A stretch of DNA of 25,913 bases from 2-01-FULL-49-10 sp041652335 (GTDB lineage Bacteria > Patescibacteriota > Kazan-3B-28 > UBA10110). The translations under genes were made by a program, and so were the position numbers. The DNA lies in the NCBI GenBank assembly GCA_041652335.1, contig JBAZHL010000010.1:1-25913 (forward strand). Reading direction: 5' to 3'. The stretch's first letter is position 1. Each line of letters opens with the position of its first letter. The notes under the pieces are model-generated. The model worked only from the letters and a program-made list of their open reading frames with translations, did no database searches and was not told where the DNA came from. Below, piece by piece: positions 6,786-14,597 of the stretch.

Positions 6786-7112
6786 TTAGCTCACTGGAAA
6801 TTTAACTGCCAATAAAACTATCGCAACAATTAAAAGGACGATCCCTACTCCCTCTTGGATGGATACACGTTCGTGGAAAATAAAAAATCCCAAGGCCAGT
6901 GTGGCCAACAGAACAACTGCCGTCCAGACTGATTCTAATAGCACTATCCGTTCAAGTCGTAGCGCCAATATATACGAAAGCCCGGATAAAGTTGTCAGAG
7001 CCAATGCTATGACAAACAGATACCATTTGCCGTTACCAATCCAACTCTTGGCGATCGTTATGCTAACCAGCGTAAAAGCAGAAGATAGTACTGTGAGTAA
7101 GATCCAATGCAT
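6786..7112 (-). CDS. Small four-helix membrane protein, DMT/SMR-like transporter
   Basis: 108 residues with four predicted TM helices (MHWILLTVLSSAFTLVSIT; WYLFVIALALTTLSGLSYIL; LESVWTAVVLLATLALGFFIF; VGIVLLIVAIVLLAV) and a FHERVS loop typical of half-size EamA / small multidrug resistance proteins. The first helix lacks the membrane Glu that EmrE uses for drug/proton binding, so drug export is not supported. A TAATAT box lies 6 nt before the ATG, so this gene may have its own near-leaderless promoter. It lies 27 nt after the MazG-like gene. Confidence 0.72.
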   Translation of the reverse strand: MHWILLTVLSSAFTLVSITIAKSWIGNGKWYLFVIALALTTLSGLSYILALRLERIVLLESVWTAVVLLATLALGFFIFHERVSIQEGVGIVLLIVAIVLLAVKFPVS

Positions 7113-7139
7113 ATCTTTATATTACGCCTGTGGCGGTAG

Positions 7140-7472
7140 CTACTGCCTACCAGATGCGATTCGTTCTTCTAACGCATCCATCGCCTTGCCAAACTCTTTT
7201 TCCAGATCGATCCCCAATTCATCCGCAATTACTAAGATCGACCACAAGCAGTCTGCCAACTCATGAGATAGTTTGGCATCCACATCATCTACATTATGTA
7301 TCTTGCGCAGACCGGCTTTGGCCATAACCAACTTCATTAACCCACCAGAATCGGCTACAAACCCTTCGGTTCTCTCTAAAGCTCCCCACCGCTTTCCGCA
7401 CTGCTTTATCTCTAATTCAGTGTATTTATCTCTAACTAATTTTGCTCGGTTAATAAGTTCTTGAAATTCCAT
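7140..7472 (-). CDS. MazG-like nucleotide pyrophosphohydrolase
   Basis: 110 residues, mostly helical. The motif SHELADCLWSILVIADELGIDL (about 69-90) matches the second half of the MazG EExxE...ExxD metal site (E71, D74), and GKRWGALERTEGFVADSGGL precedes it. The family hydrolyses NTPs or dNTPs to monophosphates. ATG 7470-7472 is chosen over an upstream TTG at 7487, because a GAGGG lies about 9 nt before it. It follows secA by 22 nt and joins a cluster with two Nudix genes, so a nucleotide house-cleaning role is reasonable (inference). Confidence 0.78.
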   Translation of the reverse strand: MEFQELINRAKLVRDKYTELEIKQCGKRWGALERTEGFVADSGGLMKLVMAKAGLRKIHNVDDVDAKLSHELADCLWSILVIADELGIDLEKEFGKAMDALEERIASGRQ

Positions 7473-7494
7473 AACGAATACCCTCAATTACTAT

Positions 7495-10200
7495 TTATTG
7501 TTGCCCGTGACATTTTTTATATTTTTTGCCACTACCACACCAACAGGGATCGTTGCGGCCAATCTTCTCTTTTTTGTCGTTGGGGTCACGCACCGCGGCT
7601 CTACTGTCATTCTGAGGCGTAGACGAAGAATCTATCAAAGCGTTTTTGCGATCCGACGAATCGGACATAGATCCCCGTCCGACTGGACTTTCGTCCGGGT
7701 GGGCTTCGACTCGTCCGTCAGCCGACGGACTCCGCTCAGGATGACTACTTTGGGGCATTTCTTTTTTCTCGTCTTCAAAATCGCCCGTTGGCTCCTGCGC
7801 CCCCTTCATCGCCAGGTTCTTCTTCTCTGTCATCTCCTGGCTCTCTGGGGTCTGACGCTGAGCTTCCACCCGAACCTTGTAGATCATATGGGTAACGTCT
7901 GAGGCGATCATACTGAGTAATCTCTGGAACATCGTGTAAGATTCCTGCTTGTACTCCGCTAACGGATCTTTCTGGGCGTAGCCCTGCAGATTGATCCCTT
8001 CGCGCATCCGCACCATCGCATCTAAGTGCTCTACCCATAGGATATCCACCACCCGCAAATAGACTGCTTTTTCTACCTGTCGCCACATCGTTAGGCCAGT
8101 GGATTGCTCACGCTCTTCGTATAACTTATCGGCGCGTTTGATGAGCAGATCAATGATCTGCTGTCTGCCCTTAGCATCTTCGATCTCCATCTTGGTCGAT
8201 TCGCCTAAATCGAAGATGGTGTTAACGCCTTCTAATACTTCTTTGACATTCCACTGTTTTTTATCATCGGTACAGTGGAAATTAACTAAACCCTCAATCT
8301 CGGATTTAATACTATCTTTGATCTCGTCCTTTAAACTTTCTTTTAGCAAACTATCACGCCGCTTAGCGTAGATAACGGTGCGCTGACGATTCATTACATC
8401 GTCGTACTGAACCACATGTTTGCGGATATCAAAGTTGTGGCCCTCTACTTTTTTCTGCGCCGCCTCAATACTATTACTGATCATTTTATGCTCTAACGGC
8501 TGATCTTCTGGGATCCGCATCGTCTTCATCATATTTTTGATCCGCTCCGATCCGAACAAGCGCATCAGATCGTCTTCCATCGAGACAAAGAACTGCGAAG
8601 ACCCCGGGTCGCCTTGACGACCGGCACGACCCCTAAGCTGATTATCGATCCGGCGAGATTCGTGTCGCTCTGTGCCCAAAATATGTAAACCGCCTAATTC
8701 GATAACCCCTTCACCTAATTTAATATCCGTACCACGACCCGCCATGTTAGTGGCGATGGTTACCGCGTCCTTCTGTCCGGCATCTTTGATGATCTCCGCT
8801 TCCCGTTCGTGGTTCTTGGCGTTTAGCACGTTGTGCGTTACGCCCTCCATCTTCAACATATCGGAGAGCAGTTCGGACTTTTCGATGGCGATAGTGCCCA
8901 CCAGAATCGGTTGGCCTTTGGCGTGCCGCTCTTTGATCTCTCGTACCACCGCATCAAATTTGGCCGCCTCGTTGATAAATACCAGATCGTTCATATCCCG
9001 CCTCACCATCGGGCGGTTAGTCGGCACTACCACTACCTCCAAGCCATAGATCTTGTAGAATTCTTCCTCTTCGGTCTTAGCTGTACCCGTCATACCACCT
9101 AATTTCTCGTAGAGGCGAAAATAGTTCTGGAAGGTAATAGTCGCCATCGTCCGGCTCTCTTGCTTTACCTCCACTCCTTCTTTGGCCTCGATCGCCTGAT
9201 GCAGACCTTCGGAATAGCGCCTCCCCACCATCAGACGGCCAGTAAATTCATCAACAATAATTACTTCGCCGTCTTTAACCACATAATCGACATCCTTTTT
9301 ATAGAGCGCGTGCGCTCTCAAGGCTTGCTCAATATGGTGAGCCATTGTTACATCACCACCTTCGTAGAAACCTTTAATGCCCATTAACTGCTCAACCTTG
9401 GTGATGCCTTCGTCAGTTAAAATCGCCGTCCGCATCTTCTCGTCGATATTAAAATCTACGTTAACAGTTAGCGATGGCACGATGCGAGAAAACTTTTTAT
9501 ACCACTCGGTCGAATCTTCATCCGGTGCCGAGATAATTAATGGAGTCCTGGCTTCATCAATTAAGATTGAGTCCACCTCATCAACGATGGCAAAATTAAG
9601 CTCACGTTGAACCAGGTCCTCTGCTCGAGTGGCCATGTTATCGCGCAGATAATCGAAACCAAACTCGTTGTTGGTGCCATAGATAACATCAGAGGCATAC
9701 ACTTCTCGCCGCTGGTGTTGTGGCACATCATGAGTAATCGCCCCGACGGTTAAACCCAAAAACTGATAGATCTTTCCCATCCACTCCGAGTCACGCTTGG
9801 CCAGGTAGTCGTTTACCGTAACTACATGCACGCCCTTGCCAGTTAGCGCGTTTAGGTAAACCGGAAAGGTAGCGGCCAAGGTTTTTCCTTCACCAGTTTT
9901 TAGTTCCGAGATCTTGCCTTGATGAAGAGCGATGCCCCCCATCAACTGGGTATCAAAAGCTCGTTCACCCAACACTCTTCTGGCCGCTTCGCGATTAACC
10001 GCAAACGCCTCGGGCAACAGATCGTCCAACGTCTCGCCTTTGGCCAACCGCTCCCTAAATTCAATCGTTTTGGCCCTCAACTCCTCATAGGACAGCGGTT
10101 GGATTTTATCCTCAAATGAATTAATCCGATCTACGATCGGTTTTAGTTGACTTACCACCTTCTTGTTAGGATCCCCCAGCACCTTATCTAACCAGTTCAT
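7495..10200 (-). CDS. secA: Preprotein translocase ATPase SecA
   Basis: A 901-residue motor that drives secreted proteins through SecYEG. Walker A is GEGKT (103-107) in KISELKTGEGKTLAATF, the DEAD-type box is DEVD (207-210), and RTMATITFQNYFRLYEKLGGMTGTA and GRAGRQGDPGSSQFF mark the rest of the motor. The C-terminus has the zinc-binding SEC-C motif CWCGSGKKYKKCH, which binds SecB or ribosomes in other bacteria. Residues about 819-865 of the linker are encoded by an inserted palindromic repeat and are low complexity. The start ATG overlaps the serS stop by 4 nt (ATGA). It would export the two modular surface proteins of this window. Confidence 0.98.
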   Translation of the reverse strand: MNWLDKVLGDPNKKVVSQLKPIVDRINSFEDKIQPLSYEELRAKTIEFRERLAKGETLDDLLPEAFAVNREAARRVLGERAFDTQLMGGIALHQGKISELKTGEGKTLAATFPVYLNALTGKGVHVVTVNDYLAKRDSEWMGKIYQFLGLTVGAITHDVPQHQRREVYASDVIYGTNNEFGFDYLRDNMATRAEDLVQRELNFAIVDEVDSILIDEARTPLIISAPDEDSTEWYKKFSRIVPSLTVNVDFNIDEKMRTAILTDEGITKVEQLMGIKGFYEGGDVTMAHHIEQALRAHALYKKDVDYVVKDGEVIIVDEFTGRLMVGRRYSEGLHQAIEAKEGVEVKQESRTMATITFQNYFRLYEKLGGMTGTAKTEEEEFYKIYGLEVVVVPTNRPMVRRDMNDLVFINEAAKFDAVVREIKERHAKGQPILVGTIAIEKSELLSDMLKMEGVTHNVLNAKNHEREAEIIKDAGQKDAVTIATNMAGRGTDIKLGEGVIELGGLHILGTERHESRRIDNQLRGRAGRQGDPGSSQFFVSMEDDLMRLFGSERIKNMMKTMRIPEDQPLEHKMISNSIEAAQKKVEGHNFDIRKHVVQYDDVMNRQRTVIYAKRRDSLLKESLKDEIKDSIKSEIEGLVNFHCTDDKKQWNVKEVLEGVNTIFDLGESTKMEIEDAKGRQQIIDLLIKRADKLYEEREQSTGLTMWRQVEKAVYLRVVDILWVEHLDAMVRMREGINLQGYAQKDPLAEYKQESYTMFQRLLSMIASDVTHMIYKVRVEAQRQTPESQEMTEKKNLAMKGAQEPTGDFEDEKKEMPQSSHPERSPSADGRVEAHPDESPVGRGSMSDSSDRKNALIDSSSTPQNDSRAAVRDPNDKKEKIGRNDPCWCGSGKKYKKCHGQQ
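7606..7745. repeat. Palindromic repeat element translated within secA
   Basis: The ends are inverted: GTCATTCTGAG (7606-7616) and CTCAGGATGAC (7735-7745). Between them are fragments typical of the same family (GAAGAATCT, then GGGCTTCGACTCGTCC). It lies wholly inside secA and keeps the frame, encoding SecA residues about 819-865 (SSHPERSPSADGRVEAH..., then SSSTPQNDSR) between the helical core and the zinc motif. Confidence 0.75.
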
Positions 10201-11408
10201 ACCTTGATCTCTTTAAACCCACAGTAAGGCTGTAGCTTCTTTGGAACCTTTATACTACCATCTTTTTGCTGATGATTCTCGAGGAGAGCCACCAGCAAAC
10301 GCCCCACGGCCACCGCGGTGCCATTTAGGGTATGAACATAAGCGTTCTTGCCAGCCTCGTTCTTATAGCGAATGCGCGCTCGTTCAGCCTGCCAATCGGT
10401 GCAGTTAGAGCACGAGTGGGTTTCACGATATTTATTTTGCGAAGGTATCCAGCTCTCCAAATCAATAGTTTTAGCCGAAGCCATACTCAGGTCTCCAGCT
10501 GCCAACAGCATTTTGCGATAAGGGATCTCTAAGCTCTTTAGAATCTCCTCTTCAATTTCAACTAAAGCCTGGTGCTCTTTTTCGGACGCTTCGGGGGCAA
10601 CAAACGAGAACATCTCGATCTTATCGAACTGATGCGTTCGGATAATTCCTTTTACATCCTTGCCATAACTGCCCGCTTCGCGCCTAAAGCAGGTGGAGAA
10701 GCTAACATATCTCTTGGGCAATGTAATGATCTCGTCCATATGGTAAGCCAGCATGCTCTGCTCGGATGTACCAATTAAGTACAGATCGTCTTGAGTTTTA
10801 TAAACTTCTTCGGCCGCCTTGCCTAAATAACCACCGGCCATCATCGCCTTCTCAGACAACAACTGTGGGCCCATCAAAAACTGAAAACCTTTTTTAGCTA
10901 AGATATCGCTGACCATCCGCACCAGCGCAAACTCTAATTGGACTGCCTCGTTCTTAAGATAATAAAACCGCGAGCCAGCCACCTTGGCTCCCCGCTCCAC
11001 ATCAATAATATCCAAAGCGGCGCCCAATTCTATGTGATCCTTGGGATCTTTCAGTTTGGAGATAATCCCCACCGGCTTACCAACCTGTTTGGCATCATCT
11101 TCACCACCCGGATGTACCTCTGATAGAGGAAGGTTGGGAATCATATCTCCCATATCAAACTGCTTCTTCTGCAGGGGACGCAGCTTGGCCAACAACTGAT
11201 CGCTCTCTTTTTTTAGCCGAGCGCCCGTTTTGACATCTCTATCTTTGGCGGCTTTATTTTTTTGTTCGTTGATCTCTCCATACTTCTGGAGTAATTCGGT
11301 CACCTGTTTGTCTAATTTGAGCAACTCATCAATATCAACTTTAGCCCCGCGCTTCTTCATCGCGGCCCGCAAAGTATCTGGCTCTAATCGTAAATAGTGC
11401 AAAATCAT
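10197..11408 (-). CDS. serS: Serine--tRNA ligase
   Basis: 403-residue class II synthetase. The N-terminus (RLEPDTLRAAMKKRG followed by a long charged two-helix arm to about residue 100) is the tRNA-binding coiled coil. Motif 2 is TCFRREAGSYGKDVKGIIR with HQFDKIEMFSF, and motif 3 is NGTAVAVGRLLVALLENHQ near the C-terminus. It charges tRNA-Ser (and tRNA-Sec where present). No clear Shine-Dalgarno precedes ATG 11406-11408. A fold-back element lies just upstream, and the stop overlaps the secA start. Confidence 0.97.
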   Translation of the reverse strand: MILHYLRLEPDTLRAAMKKRGAKVDIDELLKLDKQVTELLQKYGEINEQKNKAAKDRDVKTGARLKKESDQLLAKLRPLQKKQFDMGDMIPNLPLSEVHPGGEDDAKQVGKPVGIISKLKDPKDHIELGAALDIIDVERGAKVAGSRFYYLKNEAVQLEFALVRMVSDILAKKGFQFLMGPQLLSEKAMMAGGYLGKAAEEVYKTQDDLYLIGTSEQSMLAYHMDEIITLPKRYVSFSTCFRREAGSYGKDVKGIIRTHQFDKIEMFSFVAPEASEKEHQALVEIEEEILKSLEIPYRKMLLAAGDLSMASAKTIDLESWIPSQNKYRETHSCSNCTDWQAERARIRYKNEAGKNAYVHTLNGTAVAVGRLLVALLENHQQKDGSIKVPKKLQPYCGFKEIKV

Positions 11409-11420
11409 TTACTTGTCTTT

Positions 11421-11541
11421 ATCCCGTTAGAGATAGGCAACCTATCGTTAATATTGTGCCTTTAGTGATATAAACATATGGATCATCATCAGTTTAATTT
11501 AGCCGGCTAAGGGGTTGCCGTTAGGTGATCTCTAACGGGAT
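11421..11541. repeat. Fold-back (MITE-like) element at the lysS/serS junction
   Basis: A perfect 14-bp terminal inverted repeat, ATCCCGTTAGAGAT (11421-11434) and ATCTCTAACGGGAT (11528-11541), encloses a second pair, GGCAACC (11436-11442) and GGTTGCC (11513-11519). Inside is a 12-bp palindrome TTAGCCGGCTAA (11499-11510). Alternative local hairpins exist on each side: GATAGG-CAA-CCTATC (11432-11446) and CCGTTAG/CTAACGG (11518-11538). The lysS stop codon (11532-11534) lies inside one arm. It has no coding capacity and no T-tract. Confidence 0.7.
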
Positions 11542-13001
11542 TTAACAAATGGGAATAAAACTGCTTCGCGAATTGTATCGGCGTTAGTCAAAAGCGCAAC
11601 AAGACGATCGATGCCCATCCCCCATCCGGCGGTTGGCGGCATCCCATACTCTAAGGCTTTAACAAAGTCTTCATCCATCGAGTGGGCTTCTTTATCTCCC
11701 TCTTTTTTCTGCTTGGCCTGCTCTTTGAATCTTTCGGCTTGATCTTCGGGATCATTTAGCTCGGAGAAGGCGTTAACTATCTCCATCCCACAGACCACTA
11801 ACTGAAAACGCTGAACCTTGGTGGTATCGCTTTCTTTCTTTTTAGCCAGTGGCGAGAGGTCTAAGGGGTGATCTATCAGGAATATCGGATTAGTAAGCTT
11901 AGGACGCACGCATTCCTTATATAGCTCATCGATCAGCTTGCCCCGCCCCGCCTTACCCTTGTAGGTCAGGTTTATCTTCTTGGCCTTGATGACTTGATGC
12001 AATTCGTCAACCGTCGGGTACTTATCAATATCGATACCCGTCTCCTTTAATATCAGATCCCGAAAACTTTTAATTGGCCACGGGGTCTTAAAATCAATTG
12101 CCTTATCGCCAAACTTTATTTTTGTAGTGCCTAAAACTTTTTTAATCACACCGCTCAACATCTTTTCCGTTAGTTTCATCAACTCGTGATAGTCTGCATA
12201 GGCCTGATAAAACTCTAACATCGTAAAATCTTGCAGATGTTGAGTGGATACGCCCTCGTTTCTAAATACGCGCGCGAATTCGAACACTCGCTCAAACCCA
12301 CCGATAATTAATCTTTTTAAATAAAGCTCTGGCGCAATTCTTAAATACACATCGGTGCCTAAAGCCTCGTAGCGAGTTTTAAATGGAGTTGCCAAAGCCC
12401 CACCCGGCATCGGCTGTAAAGCCGGCGTATCTACCTCGATAAAACCTCGTTCTAACAAGAATTCACGGATAGCCTGAACCAAGTGGTGGCGGATCAAAAA
12501 CCGCTCCTTAACCTCGGGGTTAAATATCAGATCTAAATAACGCTGACGGAACCGCGTCTCTTGATCGGTCAATCCGTGCCATTTTTCAGGGAGTGGCCTA
12601 AGCGATTTAGCCAACAAAACTAATTTCTTAACCAACAGGGTCTGCTCGCCCTTTTTGGTCAACGTGGCACTACCGGTTACCTGGATAATATCGCCAACAT
12701 CCACCAACTCCAGGTCAGCGTAGGCCTTAGGCCCGATATCATCTTTTTTAAACATGATCTGGACATCACCGTGACCATCTTTGATTAGCCCAAAAGTTAA
12801 GCCGCCAAACTCCCGCTTAGCCATCAAACGTCCAACTAAGGTAACTGGCTTGTGGCTGTGCTTTAAAGAGCTAAACTGCTCAACAAAACCCAGCACTGGC
12901 AGGCTACGGGTGGTTGTAGAGGGATACGGGTTAATTCCCCGATCTTGTAATCTTTGCAGCTTGCCTTTTCGGGCTGCGATAATTTGGTCTAAGCTCTCCA
13001 T
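11532..13001 (-). CDS. lysS: Lysine--tRNA ligase (class II)
   Basis: 489 residues. An N-terminal OB-fold anticodon domain (VTLVGRLMAKREFGGLTFGLIKDGHGDVQIM) is followed by the class II core: RQRYLDLIFNPEVKERFLIR, FEFARVFRNEGVSTQHLQDF (motif 2) and GWGMGIDRLVALLTN (motif 3). It charges tRNA-Lys. The last codons (FVKSR-stop) run into the arm of a fold-back element, so the C-terminal residues may have been supplied by that insertion. A TATAAT with upstream TG lies 9 nt before the ATG, and GAGGGG lies only 2 nt before it, too close for normal pairing. A very short or absent leader is likely. Confidence 0.97.
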   Translation of the reverse strand: MESLDQIIAARKGKLQRLQDRGINPYPSTTTRSLPVLGFVEQFSSLKHSHKPVTLVGRLMAKREFGGLTFGLIKDGHGDVQIMFKKDDIGPKAYADLELVDVGDIIQVTGSATLTKKGEQTLLVKKLVLLAKSLRPLPEKWHGLTDQETRFRQRYLDLIFNPEVKERFLIRHHLVQAIREFLLERGFIEVDTPALQPMPGGALATPFKTRYEALGTDVYLRIAPELYLKRLIIGGFERVFEFARVFRNEGVSTQHLQDFTMLEFYQAYADYHELMKLTEKMLSGVIKKVLGTTKIKFGDKAIDFKTPWPIKSFRDLILKETGIDIDKYPTVDELHQVIKAKKINLTYKGKAGRGKLIDELYKECVRPKLTNPIFLIDHPLDLSPLAKKKESDTTKVQRFQLVVCGMEIVNAFSELNDPEDQAERFKEQAKQKKEGDKEAHSMDEDFVKALEYGMPPTAGWGMGIDRLVALLTNADTIREAVLFPFVKSR

Positions 13002-13010
13002 AACCCCTCA

Positions 13011-13019
13011 ATTATATCA
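13011..13019 (-). promoter_or_regulatory. Extended -10 promoter of lysS
   Basis: The minus strand reads TGATATAAT: TG one base before a perfect TATAAT (13011-13016). No -35 is seen; that position is occupied by the greA terminator. The predicted start lies only a few nt before the lysS ATG. Confidence 0.6.
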
Positions 13020-13030
13020 GAGGCGGATAA

Positions 13031-13060
13031 AAAGCGCCCCGACGATCGTCGGGGCGCTTT
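13031..13060 (-). terminator. Bidirectional terminator after greA
   Basis: A perfect 30-bp palindrome: half-site AAAGCGCCCCGACGA followed by its exact reverse complement. It lies 11 nt after the greA stop, and T residues follow on the minus strand. Confidence 0.92.
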
Positions 13061-13071
13061 AATCTGTTAGT

Positions 13072-13536
13072 TTAGTGGACTTCGATAATCGTATACGTCT
13101 TTGTCCCATCGGGCGTGATCACATCGACCTTATCGCCCTTCTTCTGCCCCATTAATGCTCGTCCGATCGGTGATTCGTTAGAGATCTTGCCTTCAGCTGG
13201 ATTTGATTCATTGGAACCGGTGATCACAAATGTTTTAGCGTCACCATTAACCTGAACCTTGACGGTGGAGCCTAATGCAATCCGACCGTTCACCCGATTG
13301 TTGTCATCAATCACCTTGGCCACTTTAAGCATCGCTTCAATCTCAACAATTCGACCCTCGACAAACGATTGCTTAGTCTTGGCCTCTTGATACTCAGCGT
13401 TCTCAGATAGATCGCCAAACTCCCGCGCTTCTTTAATCTTCGCGGTGATCTCTTTTCGTTCTTCCAACAAATTAGAGAGCTCTTGCTTTAATTCCTCTAA
13501 ACCAGCTCGAGAGATGTACAGATCCTGCTGTGTCAT
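13072..13536 (-). CDS. greA: Transcription elongation factor GreA
   Basis: 154 residues, the usual GreA length. An N-terminal coiled coil (LEELKQELSNLLEERKEITAKI) carries the acidic tip FGDLSENAEY with D42 and E45, which place the metal for RNA cleavage in the polymerase secondary channel. A C-terminal FKBP-like domain follows (NESPIGRALMGQKKGDKVDV). It rescues backtracked RNA polymerase. The start ATG has no Shine-Dalgarno of its own, but overlaps the stop of a six-codon upstream ORF that has one. Promoter at 13587-13615, terminator at 13031-13060: a single-gene unit. Confidence 0.96.
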   Translation of the reverse strand: MTQQDLYISRAGLEELKQELSNLLEERKEITAKIKEAREFGDLSENAEYQEAKTKQSFVEGRIVEIEAMLKVAKVIDDNNRVNGRIALGSTVKVQVNGDAKTFVITGSNESNPAEGKISNESPIGRALMGQKKGDKVDVITPDGTKTYTIIEVH

Positions 13537-13553
13537 AGGTGATATTTAAACAT
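13533..13553 (-). CDS. Possible leader peptide ORF (MFKYHL) coupled to greA
   Basis: ATG 13551-13553 opens a six-codon frame encoding MFKYHL and ends in TGA (13533-13535), overlapping the greA ATG as ATGA. The only good Shine-Dalgarno in the greA leader, AAGGAGG (about 13565-13571), lies 11 nt before this ATG but about 28 nt before the greA ATG. The spacing is slightly long, so usage is uncertain. It could couple greA translation to the short ORF. Confidence 0.4.
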   Translation of the reverse strand: MFKYHL

Positions 13554-13586
13554 TAATAAACCCGCCTCCTTATAGACAATATGTAC

Positions 13587-13615
13587 ATTTAAGCGAAGGG
13601 GAGCCAACCTGTCAA
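13587..13615 (-). promoter_or_regulatory. Promoter of greA
   Basis: The minus strand has a perfect -35 TTGACA (13610-13615), a 17-nt spacer and -10 TTAAAT (13587-13592, 4 of 6). The predicted start near 13580 gives a leader of about 44 nt. It lies directly after the folD stop. Confidence 0.6.
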
Positions 13616-13626
13616 TAGGGTTAAAA

Positions 13627-14475
13627 TTAGCGCCCACAACCTAAAATTCTTGCTGCCTGCACCACATTATTGATCAAAGCGCTAACCGTTAGCGGCCCCA
13701 CCCCACCCGGCACCGGTGTAATATGGCTGGCTTTTTTGGATACCGAGACAAAATCGACATCGCCCACCCAATGATTATTCAGTTTGCTCATGCCCGCATC
13801 GATCACTATTACTCCCCTTTTTACCATCCCGCCGCTAATCAATTTTGGACAACCAGCTGCGGTAATTAGAATATCAGCCAATACAGTTTTATCTTTTAGA
13901 TTCTGCGTGGATTCGTTAACGATAGTAACAGTCGATTTTAAGTTGGCCAATAAAATACTGATTGGCATGCCTGCCACTTTACCAAAACCAACTACCGTAA
14001 CATCTTTACCCTTCAGCGTAATATGATATTTTTCGATCAACTGCCAGATGCCCAGCGCGGTCGCTGGAATAAAGCGGGGCTGACCTAATTCGAGTAATCC
14101 TAAATTCTCCGCACATAGCCCATCCACATCCTTGAGCGGATGGATGGCGTTAATTAGTTTCACTGCATCAAACTTTTTAGGCACCGGCAACTGCACGATC
14201 ACCCCATGAACTTTTTTGTTGCGATTAAAGGCGGCAATGGCCGATAGTATCTCTGCCTCACCTACCTTACTTGGGAAATCCTTTAGCCAGAAACTGATGC
14301 CTAACTTATGACACAGCTGACGTTTTTTCTCGACATAGATCCGGGAATCCGGCGTAGCTCCTACCATGATGATCGCTAAACCCGGAGTAATTTGCTTACG
14401 TTTTAACTTATCCACCTCGCGTTTGAGCTGCACGTGCTGTTCGGCGGCTAATTTTTTACCATCCAGAATTATCAT
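13627..14475 (-). CDS. folD: Bifunctional methylenetetrahydrofolate dehydrogenase / cyclohydrolase FolD
   Basis: 282 residues. It interconverts 5,10-methylene-THF, methenyl-THF and 10-formyl-THF with NADP+, supplying formyl groups for fMet and purines. The catalytic YxxxK is Y47...K51 (RIYVEKKRQLCHKLGI), followed by VPKKFDAVKLINAIHPLKDVDG, a Rossmann motif VVGFGKVAGMP and the signature PGGVGPLTV. ATG 14473-14475 is chosen because AAGGAAGG lies just upstream and the family starts there. The longer open frame to 14538 only reads through the neighbouring repeat. It follows rseP after a palindromic repeat. Confidence 0.96.
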   Translation of the reverse strand: MIILDGKKLAAEQHVQLKREVDKLKRKQITPGLAIIMVGATPDSRIYVEKKRQLCHKLGISFWLKDFPSKVGEAEILSAIAAFNRNKKVHGVIVQLPVPKKFDAVKLINAIHPLKDVDGLCAENLGLLELGQPRFIPATALGIWQLIEKYHITLKGKDVTVVGFGKVAGMPISILLANLKSTVTIVNESTQNLKDKTVLADILITAAGCPKLISGGMVKRGVIVIDAGMSKLNNHWVGDVDFVSVSKKASHITPVPGGVGPLTVSALINNVVQAARILGCGR

Positions 14476-14488
14476 GTTTTCCTTCCTT

Positions 14489-14590
14489 GTCATCCTCGAG
14501 CCGAATGCGTAGCAACTCGACATCGGGGACCCAGACATAAAAAAGAATATTTTGTTTTATTTTATAGATCCCCGCCTTCGCGGGGATGAC
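14489..14590. repeat. Composite palindromic repeat between rseP and folD
   Basis: GTCATCC opens at 14489 and GGATGAC closes at 14590. The right half is a clean hairpin, ATCCCCGCC TTC GCGGGGAT, and the left half is GC-rich with an imperfect fold. An AT-rich centre (about 14536-14565) separates them. Same layout as 5375-5522. It abuts the folD Shine-Dalgarno, so it may affect folD expression. Confidence 0.72.
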
Positions 14591-14597
14591 GTGGTGA

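Noticed and set aside
8672..9049. Plus-strand frame of 125 codons within secA
   Set aside because: It is the antisense shadow of conserved SecA motor sequence.
11402..11541. T-box riboswitch for serS
   Set aside because: No T-box core (UGGN-type antiterminator bulge) and no following intrinsic terminator; terminal inverted repeats explain the structure better.
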